Assembly (NCBI GenBank): GCA_013248845.1
Contig: WSQC01000025.1
Span: 372,001-436,000, forward strand
Direction of reading: 5' to 3'
Length of the DNA stretch: 64,000 bases
From: Passalora sequoiae
Lineage: Eukaryota; Ascomycota; Dothideomycetes; Mycosphaerellales; Mycosphaerellaceae
The number at the start of each line of letters is the position of its first letter. Position 1 is the stretch's first letter. Under the pieces are notes generated by a model that did not search any database, had not been told where the DNA came from, and was given only the letters and a program-made list of their open reading frames with translations. This document shows positions 47,586 through 58,342 of this stretch, in pieces. A program made the translations under genes and the position numbers.

Positions 47586-50141
47586 ATGACCGGCAACGCG
47601 CCCCACGAACTAGCAGCTCCTTGCCAGACCGACACGGGATTTGCGCTGTCGTGCCCGCCCTCTTCGTCATCCGACTCTTCGACATGTGAAAGCCAAGCAC
47701 ATAAGCAAAATGAAGCCGAGCACATGACACCGACTGCAGACTTCTCTCGACTCGCTATTAGAGATTCTGGTATACAGGTTTTAGCAGGAGAGGCAGGAAA
47801 TGCGGTGAATGAAGGCATTGCGGACTCGAGACAGAATATCCTGCGTGGCTTTACGGCACACACCAGGCGTCCAGACGTCTCCTCTCCTCGCATCACCTCA
47901 GGTGATCGCATGAGCGTGAACCCGGCTCATGGAGCTGTTGGTGTATTGAGGCATCCAGAAGACATTTTGAGTCCCATCAGCAACCACATTCCAGCTCCTG
48001 AGATCCTAGCAACCACGACCCTCCTCGAACGGGGCACTGCGCGAGTGCAGCACAGTATGGCAAACATGGATGGAGCAATACCGGAGAATGATGGCATGTC
48101 GGAACTACGCCAGAAATTGCAAGAGATCAAGATGCTCGCAGTATCGACAGAGGAGAAGGCGAAGAGGATGCACTTCCTCATGACTCAAGATTACATGAAA
48201 CATAAGAGCGATCTGGCGCCTTCGCCGCTTTCACATCATAGTCGTGGTTCTGTAGATCTGGACATTGATGGTTCTGCCATTCCTCTACTGGGCGCCGCGG
48301 TACTGCCCATCGATCCAGAAAACCCATACAATTTGAAACATGGCGATTTGGATCCAGTGTTTAGTCCTCTGCCCAAAGCGCCGCGTGATGTGGACGGAGA
48401 GTTGGACGATGCTGTTGACGATGATGATGCACCAGATCTGGGTTGCATGCACTACAAGCGAAATGTCAAAGTGCAGTGCTTTGACTGTCAGCGATGGTTC
48501 CCGTGCCGACATTGTCACGACAATGCTCGCGATCTGCCTTTCGCACATCAGCTCAACCGCAAGAAGACGCAGAACATGCTCTGCATGCTGTGTCAGACGC
48601 CACAACCAGCAGCTGAGATATGCGCGAACTGCGAGGAATATACCGCTTGGTACTATTGTTCTAAATGCAAGCTGTGGGACAACGACAGTAATAAGCGCAT
48701 CTATCATTGTGATGATTGTGGCATCTGCCGCGTTGGCGAAGGCTTGGGCAAAGACTATGTCCATTGCAAGAGATGTAACGTCTGCATATCGATTGCAACG
48801 AGTGCAGCACATCCATGCATTGAAAGAGCAACGGAAGGGAATTGCCCACTTTGTTTGATACCGTTGTTCGAATCCAAAACACCGGTCGTCAGTCTACCCT
48901 GTGGTCACTATATGCATGGAGACTGCTACAAGGATCTGATGTCTGTTACGTACAAGTGTCCGGTATGTAGTAAGAGCGCTGTAAACATGGAACTGCAATG
49001 GCGAAAACTGGATGACGAGATCGCGGCCCAGCCCATGCCAGAGGAAGACGAAGATCTCCAAGGAGTTATGCCGCATCTCGAGGGTCGACCGGAAGAGCAG
49101 AACACAAGTCCGACAGAGGGCGAAACTACAATTTCACGGCCACCGCGACGACCGAGAGAGGTTTGGATCGGCTGCAATGATTGTGGCTCAAGATCGTGGG
49201 CACCGTTCCATTGGCTCGGCCTCAAATGTCAACGTTGCGACAGCTATAACACGAACCAAATGGCTCCGACTGCCGTGTATGAAACGGACGCTGAACGACT
49301 ACTGCGACAACAACAACAAGTCCATCGCCACGACTTTACCGGTGACGCGGTGCTTCGCGACGCGGGCATTGGAGTAGAAACACCTGAAGAGTATGCTGAT
49401 AGTGCTCTTGATGTATCGGCACCAGCTCACCTCCAAGTCCCAGAGTCGCCGTCGCAAAACGCCGCAGTTCCCAGCAGCTCCCCAACCTCACCACGCCTGT
49501 CAAGCGGCGCGCAATCGCCCGGTCGATATTTCGACCACGATGAAGGACAACGCCGTCCCTCGTTCACAACATCACGATTCTCCACTCCGAGTATGCCCAA
49601 CCTACCTACGCTATCAAATCTGCCTGACATGCCGCGAATGCCTCGAATGCCGAACCTGCCAGATCTGCCCAGGATGCCCGCGCTGCCGGCCAATTGGCAG
49701 AACATGAGACAGAATCTGCCAAATATGCCAAACGTCGAGCTCCCACGATTTTCTCCGTACGAGATGATCGACTCATTGAGCAGAAGTCTGTCACCTATGC
49801 GGTACTACTTGCGAGGTCTCGATGCTCGGGACGAAGAAGACATGCCCAATATTGCAGCACATAGATCAGCTAGTGTGAGAAGTGATTCGGCCAGAAGTCC
49901 TACTGGTAGTAAGCTCAGAAAGCAGAGTTTGAGCAGTGACGAAATTGCTTCTGCGGATCTTTGGGCGAGTGAGGAGGAGGGTGAGGACGTTGGTCAAGAC
50001 AGTGATGGCGTGCGTGCGCTTGAGGCTGACGATGATGAGAGCAGTGAGGAGGATGTGGCCAGTCAGGATGGGACTGAGGCTGACTTAGGAGAGGAGGATG
50101 GAGATGGGAGGGAGGAGTTGGAGTTGTTTGGACATCGGTGA
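47586..50141 (+). CDS. CHY/CTCHY zinc-finger RING E3 ubiquitin ligase (RCHY1/Pirh2-like)
   Basis: Single exon, 851 residues. After a disordered N-terminus of about 280 residues comes the CHY-type zinc domain (LGCMHYKRNVKVQCFDCQRW, FPCRHCHDN), then the CTCHY domain (WYYCSKCKLWDND, YHCDDCGICRVG, YVHCKRCNVCI). A RING-H2 finger follows at about 420-463 (CPLCLIPLFES, LPCGHYMHGDCY, YKCPVCSKS), and then a zinc ribbon near 528-556 (IGCNDCG, LKCQRCDSYNT). This order defines the RCHY1/Pirh2 family of ubiquitin ligases, found in plants, animals and fungi. The C-terminal 270 residues are disordered, with an unusual LPxMP-type repeat near 668-720 and an acidic end. Substrates are unknown; plant members regulate iron responses and the human member targets p53, so no role is transferred. 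Confidence 0.9.
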   Translation: MTGNAPHELAAPCQTDTGFALSCPPSSSSDSSTCESQAHKQNEAEHMTPTADFSRLAIRDSGIQVLAGEAGNAVNEGIADSRQNILRGFTAHTRRPDVSSPRITSGDRMSVNPAHGAVGVLRHPEDILSPISNHIPAPEILATTTLLERGTARVQHSMANMDGAIPENDGMSELRQKLQEIKMLAVSTEEKAKRMHFLMTQDYMKHKSDLAPSPLSHHSRGSVDLDIDGSAIPLLGAAVLPIDPENPYNLKHGDLDPVFSPLPKAPRDVDGELDDAVDDDDAPDLGCMHYKRNVKVQCFDCQRWFPCRHCHDNARDLPFAHQLNRKKTQNMLCMLCQTPQPAAEICANCEEYTAWYYCSKCKLWDNDSNKRIYHCDDCGICRVGEGLGKDYVHCKRCNVCISIATSAAHPCIERATEGNCPLCLIPLFESKTPVVSLPCGHYMHGDCYKDLMSVTYKCPVCSKSAVNMELQWRKLDDEIAAQPMPEEDEDLQGVMPHLEGRPEEQNTSPTEGETTISRPPRRPREVWIGCNDCGSRSWAPFHWLGLKCQRCDSYNTNQMAPTAVYETDAERLLRQQQQVHRHDFTGDAVLRDAGIGVETPEEYADSALDVSAPAHLQVPESPSQNAAVPSSSPTSPRLSSGAQSPGRYFDHDEGQRRPSFTTSRFSTPSMPNLPTLSNLPDMPRMPRMPNLPDLPRMPALPANWQNMRQNLPNMPNVELPRFSPYEMIDSLSRSLSPMRYYLRGLDARDEEDMPNIAAHRSASVRSDSARSPTGSKLRKQSLSSDEIASADLWASEEEGEDVGQDSDGVRALEADDDESSEEDVASQDGTEADLGEEDGDGREELELFGHR

Positions 50142-50380
50142 TGAGAGGCAAGACCTAGGATACAACGAATCATGATTTCGAGGACGATGTGTAACAAGTC
50201 TCTATGCTGCCTGAACTTCCTGGCTAGAACCTATTACCGCAGCAACTGCCGAACAATAATTATGCTTGAGAGAGGAGCGCACGCTCCTGTCAATTCATTC
50301 TATCTCTATCGTCGTGATCGGGTATCCCACATGCCATCTATTGGCTTTATGCCTTTGCCAGACGCCAGAACTTCACGAAA

Positions 50381-52160
50381 TCATGCACTATTCGCGCCGG
50401 TGCCGCCGCCTCGACCTCTTCGGTTGTTGCCGCCTCTGTAGCCACCTCGACCGCGGCCGTTCGATTTCCCGCCCCGACCAACTTCACTAGGTCGAGCTTC
50501 TCTAGGCTCGCCTACTGGCTGTGCAGGTCTCTGCTGCCTCCTAGGCGGTGCGTCTTGCGTATGACCGACATTCAGACCTCGTACGCCCTTCAAGCCCATC
50601 TTACCCACAACACGCTTATCGATCATGGGCGGCTCCGGACAACCCATGGTAGCCGCGTACTCGTTGGCTTGTTCGATGAGACCCTCGTTTGTCAGCTGAA
50701 GTTGCTTCGTGAAAGTCTTGTGGAAGCCGAGCCATGCTTGGTACGCCTTTGCTTTGGTCGCTTCATCAATCTGGTTGAAGGCTGCCTCGACATCGGGTGC
50801 TTGCTGTGCAGCCACGGCAGAAAGGTCTTCCGGGTATGATGTGATGGGCAATTTTCTGTTGACCTTGAGGAAGAAGCTCTCACGCTGGGTCAGAAGGATG
50901 ACTGCGCGGCCCTCGTTGCCAGCTCGAGCTGTTCGACCGACACGGTGCACATATTGGTCGCCACTGGACGGGATACCGACTTGCACAACCAAGCTCACAT
51001 TAGGAAAGTCCATGCCACGGCCGATCACATCGCTGGCAAACATGATGCCCGCTGGCGCATCCTTGAACTCGTTTGTGGTGCGTGTCCGGGCGTTTTGCGA
51101 CAATCGTGACTGCAGTTGGAAGACTTGCATTTGCGTACCAGCGAAAACCGCGCCAAAGACAGAATGCATGAGCGCGACGCCATTTGCAGTAGCTCCAAAT
51201 ACGATGACCTTGAAGTTTTGTGGCTGTAACTCGTACTCCCGTTGGAAGAGAACTCGAAGCGTTGTAAAAGTATCACGAATTGAAGGTACCACAACAGAGT
51301 GCTGGGGCACTCGGTCGATCGTGGGTTCCTCGTTCGGATCGATGGTTGTTAGTCGTGTGAAGCCTTTCTTGAGCACCTTTGGCAGAACACCATCGATCTT
51401 GCTCGGCATGGTTGCGCTGAAGCACATACCCTGCCACCCGTTCATCTTCGCAGGTAATCTTCGCAAGATATCGTTAATTGCAACAAGAAATCCTGCTTCA
51501 AGCATCTGATCTGCCTCGTCCAAGATTAGCGTCCGTATGGACTGGAAGCGTTCTCGCACGTCATCTTCGCCCAGAAGATCATTCAGTCGGCCGGGTGTTG
51601 CAACCACGATCTTCGGGTCGCCGGTCGTAAACCGTTTCAGATCGCGGTCTCGTGAGGTGCCTCCATAGGCTGTGTGACACTCGAGGCGTTTGTTGAGCTT
51701 CGCAGTCACGGAGTCGCATTCCTTCGCAATCTGTAGGGCAAGCTCACGAGTTGGCGATATGATTAAGATCGCCACCTGTCCTTTGACCAAAGGCTGTTGC
51801 GCTAAGAGCGACTGTAATGCTGGTAGCAAGAAGGCAATTGTTTTTCCAGTTCCGGTCTTGGCCTGCACAAGGCAATCTGACTGGAATGTCGGCAGCTCTG
51901 ATATGACCTTCTGTTGGACAGGCGACATGTATCTATGAATTGGTCAATAAGACATGCCTTATACACATCAGTTCTACTCACTCGTAGCCCATTGCCTCCA
52001 GACCTTGCAACAAGCCATCGTTGATCTTGCCTTTGAGGCTGCTAAATGGTAGCTACGGATGAATGGCGTTAGCAAAGGGTACTGTCTGAAGCAGACGGCA
52101 GCACCGCAAGGGTCAATTTGCGTCACTGACCCGATCCTGCACCGCACTGCCGACCGCCAT
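50381..52160 (-). CDS. DEAD-box ATP-dependent RNA helicase (Mss116-like) with RGG tail
   Basis: ATP-driven RNA unwinding enzyme. Three exons: 52160-52131 (only 30 nt), 52052-51982 and 51932-50381. The introns are 52053-52130 (donor GTCAGT, CTAAC branch point, acceptor GTAG) and 51933-51981 (donor GTGAGT, acceptor CATAG). The product is 550 residues. The Q motif region (GLEAMGYEYMSPVQQKVI) spans the second splice junction, which confirms it. Motif I AKTGTGKT (58-65), PTRELA, TPGR, DEAD (172-175), SAT and the C-terminal HRVGRTARAGNEGRAV are all visible. The tail is RGG-rich (GRGRGGYRGGNNRRGRGGG), typical of RNA binding. The sequence is closest in feel to Mss116/CYT-19-type helicases, which work in mitochondria, but the predicted N-terminus lacks a presequence, so location is open. 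It is convergent with the CHY/RING gene, 239 bp apart. Confidence 0.92.
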
Positions 52161-53320
52161 TTCTAGACTCGAATTGTCGCGGGAGACTGTGGAATATTGA
52201 AGCGATGTTGTTGTGTTTGACAGCAGATCGTGGTCGTACTTTACGATTTCAGGTAATTTTTGGCGCCTGCCGCGAGCCGGTTGCGTTCACGGCCCGTGCC
52301 GCAGATTCGATGACGACATTGGCCGACGCACATTCGCCTGGAGATTCACATGCTTCCACATTTGAGACGCTGGTTGCGAGAGAGTGAGATGAAGAGAGAC
52401 GAGCGGATAGGATGGCCGCGAACGTTTGCTGCCAAGAGATCCGTCCTCTGCATCAGGGCTGGAGATCGAGGACAACATCTGTTGCATTTAGTGATAGCTA
52501 CCAGACTATACAGCACCACAGTGTACAGCCATCATACACAATCGGAACGATGGTTTGCGTACAGATTTGCTGCCTTTACAGATACTGTGAATGCTCGTCC
52601 GACATCTTCCTAGGTGAGACGATGAGGACTCTACGGAGGAGTGCAACCACGTAACGGAAAGTGAACGGTGCTATAAGCATCATGGCCTGCCCATCACGCG
52701 TCGCCTTCCCGATTCTCGCGGTGTTTCTGAAGAAGGCCGCGACGCTGTGCCACTGCCCAAGGAACGATTGCCGAGTGCTCCAGAGTTCAGAAGGGCATTC
52801 TTTCGTCCCAGTTGGCCTTAGACTGGTTGGATGGTATGGGTGCGAGAACATCTATGGCTTAGTATCTTGCTGCATTTAAATCCTCTCTAATTGCACAACT
52901 GTCGGCTTAGCTCCGCCGATAATCTGCGGCATGAGCGCTTCGCCATCACCTCTTTGAAAGATTAATCCCCGCACAGTTGCCGTCCTTCTCAACCCTTCTC
53001 GATCCAGCGAACAAGCAGGCCTTTGCAGCCGGATGCAGGACTTGCTAGCGCTGTATTATTTCTTGCAAGCAAACAAGTCGAATTCAGACAGGACAAGGGT
53101 GGGATCTTTGCACATAAGGTCGAAGACATTTCGCTGTCTGTCGTTAGGTCTAGGTCAAGCTGAAATATGCGGGTCTTCTGCGAAGAGCGTGAACTCATAC
53201 TTGAATGATATGCTGCTCGTGTTGGAACCATGGGGCATTGGCTGAACGGCGCTCGTTGATCACTCAGGTAAAGGAATCCTGTGGTAAAATTCCTCTACGA
53301 GGCCTGCGCTAACTCTCGGC
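52161..53320. other. Intergenic, no recognisable gene
   Basis: Upstream region of the helicase gene and 3' flank of the zinc transcription factor gene. Short frames only; nothing supported. Confidence 0.5.
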
Positions 53321-54463
53321 TCATGTCATAGCCATCTCCGTGTCTGGGCCGTCATGCGAAGGCCTCTGCATGGTGGTTTGGCGAGGCGCAACTGGCTTTA
53401 CGACCACGTTACCATAACCAATACCTTCGATCTTTTTCTTGAGAGTGTGCCATGTCGCCTTGGCCGAATCACCATCTTTAAGTTGTGCCATTTGGGCCAT
53501 TCTGTCGTAGTTGATAGAAATCTCCTGCTTCATGCAGCTGTATGCTTTGATCAGTATCTCAACATCTCGTGTTGACAGATTAGTGGTATTATCGCCAGAG
53601 TTGATCGTGGCCACTGACGCCCGCTGTTGCTCATCACTGCTGGCATTATTTGTTCCAGATGAAGCCCGGTGCCCCGCAGTTTCTCCTGCAAGAGCTCTCC
53701 TAGCAGCCTTTGCAAGCTGCCGTGTGCAGCGAATGTTCCGCTGCTGACAGCGCGCACAAGGGTCCTGTCCATCACACCCCATCTTCGATTTCGCGCAAGC
53801 CTCACAAGCTCGCAGAGTCCGAGGCGTCCTAGTTCCCACTTGGTAACTGCCATTTACAGGCATGCTAATGTTGGTAGGCGGCATAGTCGTCGTGGATGGT
53901 CCTGGAAGGGGAAGACCATGAGTTATCGAGGTGTTTTTCTGATCCGGTAAATCGCCGCCATTAGGACTTTCAACGCCATCAATATCCTTAGATTCTGGCT
54001 CGTGGTCATTAGTCTGTTTGGGTTGTGCAGAGCCGAACATGGAAGGTGCTTGTATGAGAGCAGCAACAGCATGTGAGTCGTCATTCGAGGTGGGCACTTC
54101 GCGGTGACACTCGACGCCGTCTTTTTGACAACGAGCACAGGGTTCATCGCCTGTACAAGCCACCTTCCGGTGGCGGCAAGCAGTACACGCTCGAGATGTG
54201 CGCACTCTATTGCCCGCAGCAATGGTCTCAGATCGCGCGATGCCATGACTCGGCAAATGCCTCTGGAGCATGTCCTTTCGATAGAATGTCTTCGGGCATG
54301 CAGGACACGCGAATGGTCGAGTCAATGAGTGCAGTAGAGAATGTCTTCTTAGATGTTCCCGACGCGAGAAGGCCTTTGGACAACGCTCGCATTGGAACTT
54401 GGGGTCATCGTTGGATCCAGGGTTTGCAACGGCGACTTCGACTGTAGCATTGTCTTCCAGCAT
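53321..54463 (-). CDS. Transcription factor with two C2H2 fingers and two Zn2Cys6 clusters
   Basis: Single exon, 380 residues from the ATG at 54463; an upstream TTG in frame is ignored. Two classical C2H2 fingers occupy residues 25-45 (C25, C28, H41, H45) and 53-73 (C53, C56, H69, H73), joined by a linker resembling TGEKP-type linkers (HSLTRPFAC). A Zn2Cys6 cluster follows at 93-119 with exact CX2CX6CX5CX2CX6C spacing (CTACRHRKVAC, PCARCQKDGVEC). A second cluster at 220-246 has identical spacing (CEACAKSKMGC, PCARCQQRNIRC). About 100 mostly disordered residues separate the clusters. No fungal-specific transcription factor (middle homology) domain is present, and the C-terminus is a short helical region. 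C2H2 plus Zn2Cys6 fusions exist in ascomycetes; two complete binuclear clusters in one short protein are uncommon to my knowledge. Nuclear DNA binding is inferred. Confidence 0.9.
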   Translation of the reverse strand: MLEDNATVEVAVANPGSNDDPKFQCERCPKAFSRREHLRRHSLLHSLTRPFACPACPKTFYRKDMLQRHLPSHGIARSETIAAGNRVRTSRACTACRHRKVACTGDEPCARCQKDGVECHREVPTSNDDSHAVAALIQAPSMFGSAQPKQTNDHEPESKDIDGVESPNGGDLPDQKNTSITHGLPLPGPSTTTMPPTNISMPVNGSYQVGTRTPRTLRACEACAKSKMGCDGQDPCARCQQRNIRCTRQLAKAARRALAGETAGHRASSGTNNASSDEQQRASVATINSGDNTTNLSTRDVEILIKAYSCMKQEISINYDRMAQMAQLKDGDSAKATWHTLKKKIEGIGYGNVVVKPVAPRQTTMQRPSHDGPDTEMAMT

Positions 54464-54696
54464 GATGCTCAATGCTATGCCAAGTTACGCAGCGATTGAT
54501 GTGTTTGAAAGTAAGATGTTTTGAGCAAGGAGGAAGGAAAAATGGAAGGTTCGGGGCTCGGACTTTGGAATCGGCGCCCCCGCTTTTGGAGTAAGCCAGA
54601 GCAAGACAGGGGAGAAAGCCTGCACGTGATGCCGTGCTAACTTGGTGATCAACAGACTGGATCATGCCCAACTTGAGGCTTGCAGATGACTACTGC

Positions 54697-56553
54697 TCAT
54701 CTTCGCAAACACCATACAATGACATCTCCTTTCCGTCGCCAATCGTCAATCCAGTGCGTGTTGAAGAACCTCTGACATTCCTTGTAATTGCTTCCCGCTA
54801 ACTCCATTTTCATCGTTGGCTCAAGGTGCTCAAAGAATACCAAATAGTGAGGCCAGCTTCTCTTGTGGCTAGTCTTTCGACCAACCCCTTCAAGCGCTTC
54901 GGGATCTACCTCTGTTGAAATTTCTTCCCTTGTGTTCATGTTACTTGAAATCCACAATGCGGGATTGCTGTAGAACACATCGGCTTCGTCCAGATACGTT
55001 GCACGCTGCTGCAGCGTGAGGTTCAAGGGAGGCTCGCATGTCAGAGCCCATGCATTGATCTCAGGATAAACAAGGTGGCTTCGCCATGGCGTGCTATGGC
55101 ATGGCATCAGAAATCCGATTGTAAGGTTAGCGTTCGCCAGTCCAGATGTAGTCTCACCAGCAGCGACCGTGTCGAACCAAGCTTCCTGACGATGCCTGAG
55201 GTAGTGTACCACATCAATAACGCCGCGCTGATGTATGGCGCCAACATAGCTCGCAATGTATATGTTGATCGCGATGAGAGCGACTAATATTGCCTGTTTG
55301 ATGTTGAATCGTGAAAGACGGAATGGCAAAAAGAAGGATGCGAAAGGTCGCGCAGCTACCATATGTAGGATCGGCAGGAGTGGGTAGATGAAGCGCATCT
55401 CTTTATGCGCTATTGCTGAAAGTGCCAAGACCGTGACCACTATTGCGAAACTGAGTACAAGTCTTGTCTGCCGCTCGATGTGGTAGTGTTTCGGTGTTGT
55501 GTGTGCACGCAAACTCTGCCACAATCCAAGAGCTGCAAAAGGCAGTCCTGTCGTCAGAAGTAAAGGCAAACCTTCTGAGAAATAGTAGTCCATCCTGTTC
55601 GTGCCATAAAAGACAGCAATTGACTGAAAAAGATTGAGGTGCAAAAAACGGAATGGCGGAAACGTCCAGTCACCATAGTACCAATAGTCGCAAAGCGCGA
55701 AAGCTCCGACAACCGCAATACCTTCGACAGCTGCACTTACAATCAATATGCCAGCCTTCAGTAAGTCGCGGTTACAACATAATAGTGCACCGCTGATGGC
55801 CGCCCAGATGATGATGTTGGTGGGTCGAATGTAAAACGCTATCGCTGCTGCCATTAATGCGCCTTGCAATTCGAACGGCGGCCACCTCATCCCGACCTGC
55901 CTCGAAGATAGTGCTGAGTGCGAGATCTCGCTCGAATCTTCCGATTCCAGGAACCATGTCCATGGGAAATAGCATATCGCAAACGCCGTCAACGTGGCCT
56001 CCACAGAGTTTGAAAATGGGCGGACAGAGCAGAACCACTGCCATGGACTGATAATAGTGATTGCAAGTGCAGCAGGGGTTGCTCCATGATCTTCACCATA
56101 GATTTTCGCTGCCGAACGCCAGGTGAAGAAGTCCATAATGGCGGCGAAGATGGCCTGAAGCACTCTTGGTGCGATTACCAATGCTTCTGCTCGTTCGTAT
56201 CGATCGAGGCAGAGGACGTTGGACATATAGTATGCCACCTTGTATGCGAGACTGAAGATGAAGGGATGAACAGATGTGCGAAGTCCCTCCTTCCACTCCC
56301 ATGTAATCCATGCCCCAGCATCGGGCCCGAAAGCGATGCTCCATGCAGGTTCGAGCGCCTGAAAGTACTCATCTGGCTGGAAGAAAGTCTCGACATAGCT
56401 TGCATTGATCAGACGGAAGAGTAAAAGGCCAAACAATATAAAAGCCTGCCACTTTAAACTGGACGCTTGTGTTTCTGGCTGTCGTTTCTGTTTCCCTTTC
56501 GTGGCGAGCTTTTGATCCGACATGGTTCCGTATCGGCTGAACGAGGCTAACAT
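54697..56553 (-). CDS. GPI10: GPI mannosyltransferase 3 (GPI10/PIG-B, GT22)
   Basis: Adds the third mannose of the GPI anchor core in the ER lumen, using dolichol-phosphate mannose. Single exon, 618 residues, with about ten hydrophobic segments. The first luminal loop has the GT22 acidic motif in ETFFQPDEYFQALEPAWSIA, and the later loop has HKEMRFIYPLLPIL, the family signature. Other agreement with PIG-B is seen in ISPWQWFCSVRPFSNSVEA and in DYWYYGDWTFPPFRFLHLNL. The start at 56553 gives a basic N-terminus (an ATG at 56523 would shorten it by ten residues). The enzyme is essential in yeast for anchoring cell-wall proteins. Confidence 0.94.
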   Translation of the reverse strand: MLASFSRYGTMSDQKLATKGKQKRQPETQASSLKWQAFILFGLLLFRLINASYVETFFQPDEYFQALEPAWSIAFGPDAGAWITWEWKEGLRTSVHPFIFSLAYKVAYYMSNVLCLDRYERAEALVIAPRVLQAIFAAIMDFFTWRSAAKIYGEDHGATPAALAITIISPWQWFCSVRPFSNSVEATLTAFAICYFPWTWFLESEDSSEISHSALSSRQVGMRWPPFELQGALMAAAIAFYIRPTNIIIWAAISGALLCCNRDLLKAGILIVSAAVEGIAVVGAFALCDYWYYGDWTFPPFRFLHLNLFQSIAVFYGTNRMDYYFSEGLPLLLTTGLPFAALGLWQSLRAHTTPKHYHIERQTRLVLSFAIVVTVLALSAIAHKEMRFIYPLLPILHMVAARPFASFFLPFRLSRFNIKQAILVALIAINIYIASYVGAIHQRGVIDVVHYLRHRQEAWFDTVAAGETTSGLANANLTIGFLMPCHSTPWRSHLVYPEINAWALTCEPPLNLTLQQRATYLDEADVFYSNPALWISSNMNTREEISTEVDPEALEGVGRKTSHKRSWPHYLVFFEHLEPTMKMELAGSNYKECQRFFNTHWIDDWRRKGDVIVWCLRR

Positions 56554-58342
56554 GCGAATACAGGATCAGGCATCAGCTCCTGCATTGCTTTCGAGGAGGC
56601 ATGCAACAGCATGGGACTAAGTATCCGTCGGGTGTCGTTGCGGAAGTTCGCAAAGTCTTGGATGGAAGAAACGCGTCGCTGTGGCGGCTCGGCGGCTCCT
56701 CGGCAAGGTCGCCCTTGCTTGCATCTGCTTCATTTCATGAGTACAATTTTATGATATTGTCATCCTCTCCTAGAGATCAATCTACAGTACTACGTCGAAG
56801 TCTGACAGCAGTTGTCTGTCAGCGAATGACAACACCTGCGACCGCGCGCTGCCTGGCCAAGCAAGTGCCTTACGCAGGAAACTTGACCATCCCAGCAGCC
56901 TACAGCAAGCAGGCTTTGAGCATCATGCCAAACTCGTTGCTTGCACGGCGCTGTCACCATCGTAGAAAACGCGTTCACGAAAAAAATGCAGCAGTGACGG
57001 TCCAACAGAGACCGGCACGCCACGTATGCAGCACACTGTCTTTACCACTCCTAGCTCAAGAGAAGTATTGCACGCCAACACAATGCGTGGGAAATGCGCT
57101 CCCAGATCTGGTTCTACGAAACTGCCCTCGTGTGGCACTCATACGGAGCAGATGACGCAGCACAGAGTGTCCCGACCATTCTTCAGGTTCTTCGAGCTCA
57201 TCTCTTCTGGGTTACGCAGCGCGACGTGGCATTAACAGCGCGCTTGTCATGACAGAGAAGATGGAAGTTCATGAATCTGTGGAGCCGCAGACGACTCGCC
57301 AAACTGTGCTGGTGACGTACGGGCGTATCGATTTTGCATTTGGGCTCTTAGCCGCTCGTGGCTTCTTGCCGATCAAGTCATCTGAGCAAAACCACCAAGA
57401 CCATGCTTGGCATCGCGTCGAAGCAACAACCTATAGCCCCCTCGCGCACAGCTGCAGAGCGATACAGTACCGATATGTTTGGTACAGTAGCATTAGTCTG
57501 GCATGCCAAGCGGCCCTGCTGGAGGTTAGCGCTACAATGAGATGGGCCAGAACTGATCCCAAGCCCGCGTAGCCGCGAGTTGTTCTATTAACAACATACC
57601 AAGAGCCCAAGTCAGTGTGTTCTTGCTTGACTTTGAAGCCTAAAAGATTATCGCTATTGCCAAGGTCAAGTTTCCTCTTATGGCTGCCTGCCCAGCTCGA
57701 AGAAGTCTAGCATTGATCAGATGGAGTCGCCCAGTGCCAAGCACCACGGCGGCTCGTCACCTGCCCAGCACCGCTAATGCCTATAACCTCTATGCAAGCA
57801 ATGTACACTGTGCTGCGCCTCGATCAGAGACAACACCAGTCCCTGTCAACGGCGAACAACCATTGAGTTTAGCTCACGTAGCATAGGACAAGACCACTGT
57901 CCGCTGACCACAACAACGTCCGCCCAGGCATGCCAACACCGCCGAGTATGTCTCCACATGGTCCGACTACACGCTCCTCCGCCTCGCGTGCTTAGAACAT
58001 CTCAAGCTGCACTCTCATCCTTCTGGGCACCGCGGAATTCCAAATGTTCTCTCGCTGCCAATCTGCATTCCGCCGCGATTGAGATCGTAGAGTCTTGGAA
58101 GCGCCCAGACATGATAGTCTATCCTGTGGCGACGAGGCGCATGATGTAAGAGCATGTATGGTCTTGAGCACTACGAACCTGAAGTGCGAGCCACCGCTAT
58201 GTATAAGTACACCACAATTTCCCTATTTCCAGTGCTCATCCACCAACGACCTCTCAAGCAATAGTCAGCTCGCTACAATTCAAAGCACTATCATCTAAAC
58301 ACTACCATTTCAACCAACTTCACAAGTATCGACAAATTCAAA
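56554..58342. other. Intergenic region, no recognisable gene
   Basis: Divergent upstream regions of GPI10 (minus) and the CHRD-domain gene (plus). Short frames without motifs. A TATA-like element near 58198 is listed separately. Confidence 0.5.
58198..58211 (+). promoter_or_regulatory. TATA-like element of the CHRD-protein gene
   Basis: CTATGTATAAGTAC lies about 135-145 nt upstream of the start codon, a normal distance given a leader of roughly 100 nt. The leader is C/A-rich (ACTACCATTTCAACC), as in highly expressed fungal genes. No experimental support. Confidence 0.4.

Noticed and set aside
50709..51509. 266-residue open frame on the plus strand
   Set aside because: Lies entirely antisense to the DEAD-box helicase core and reads as a shadow with no domain.
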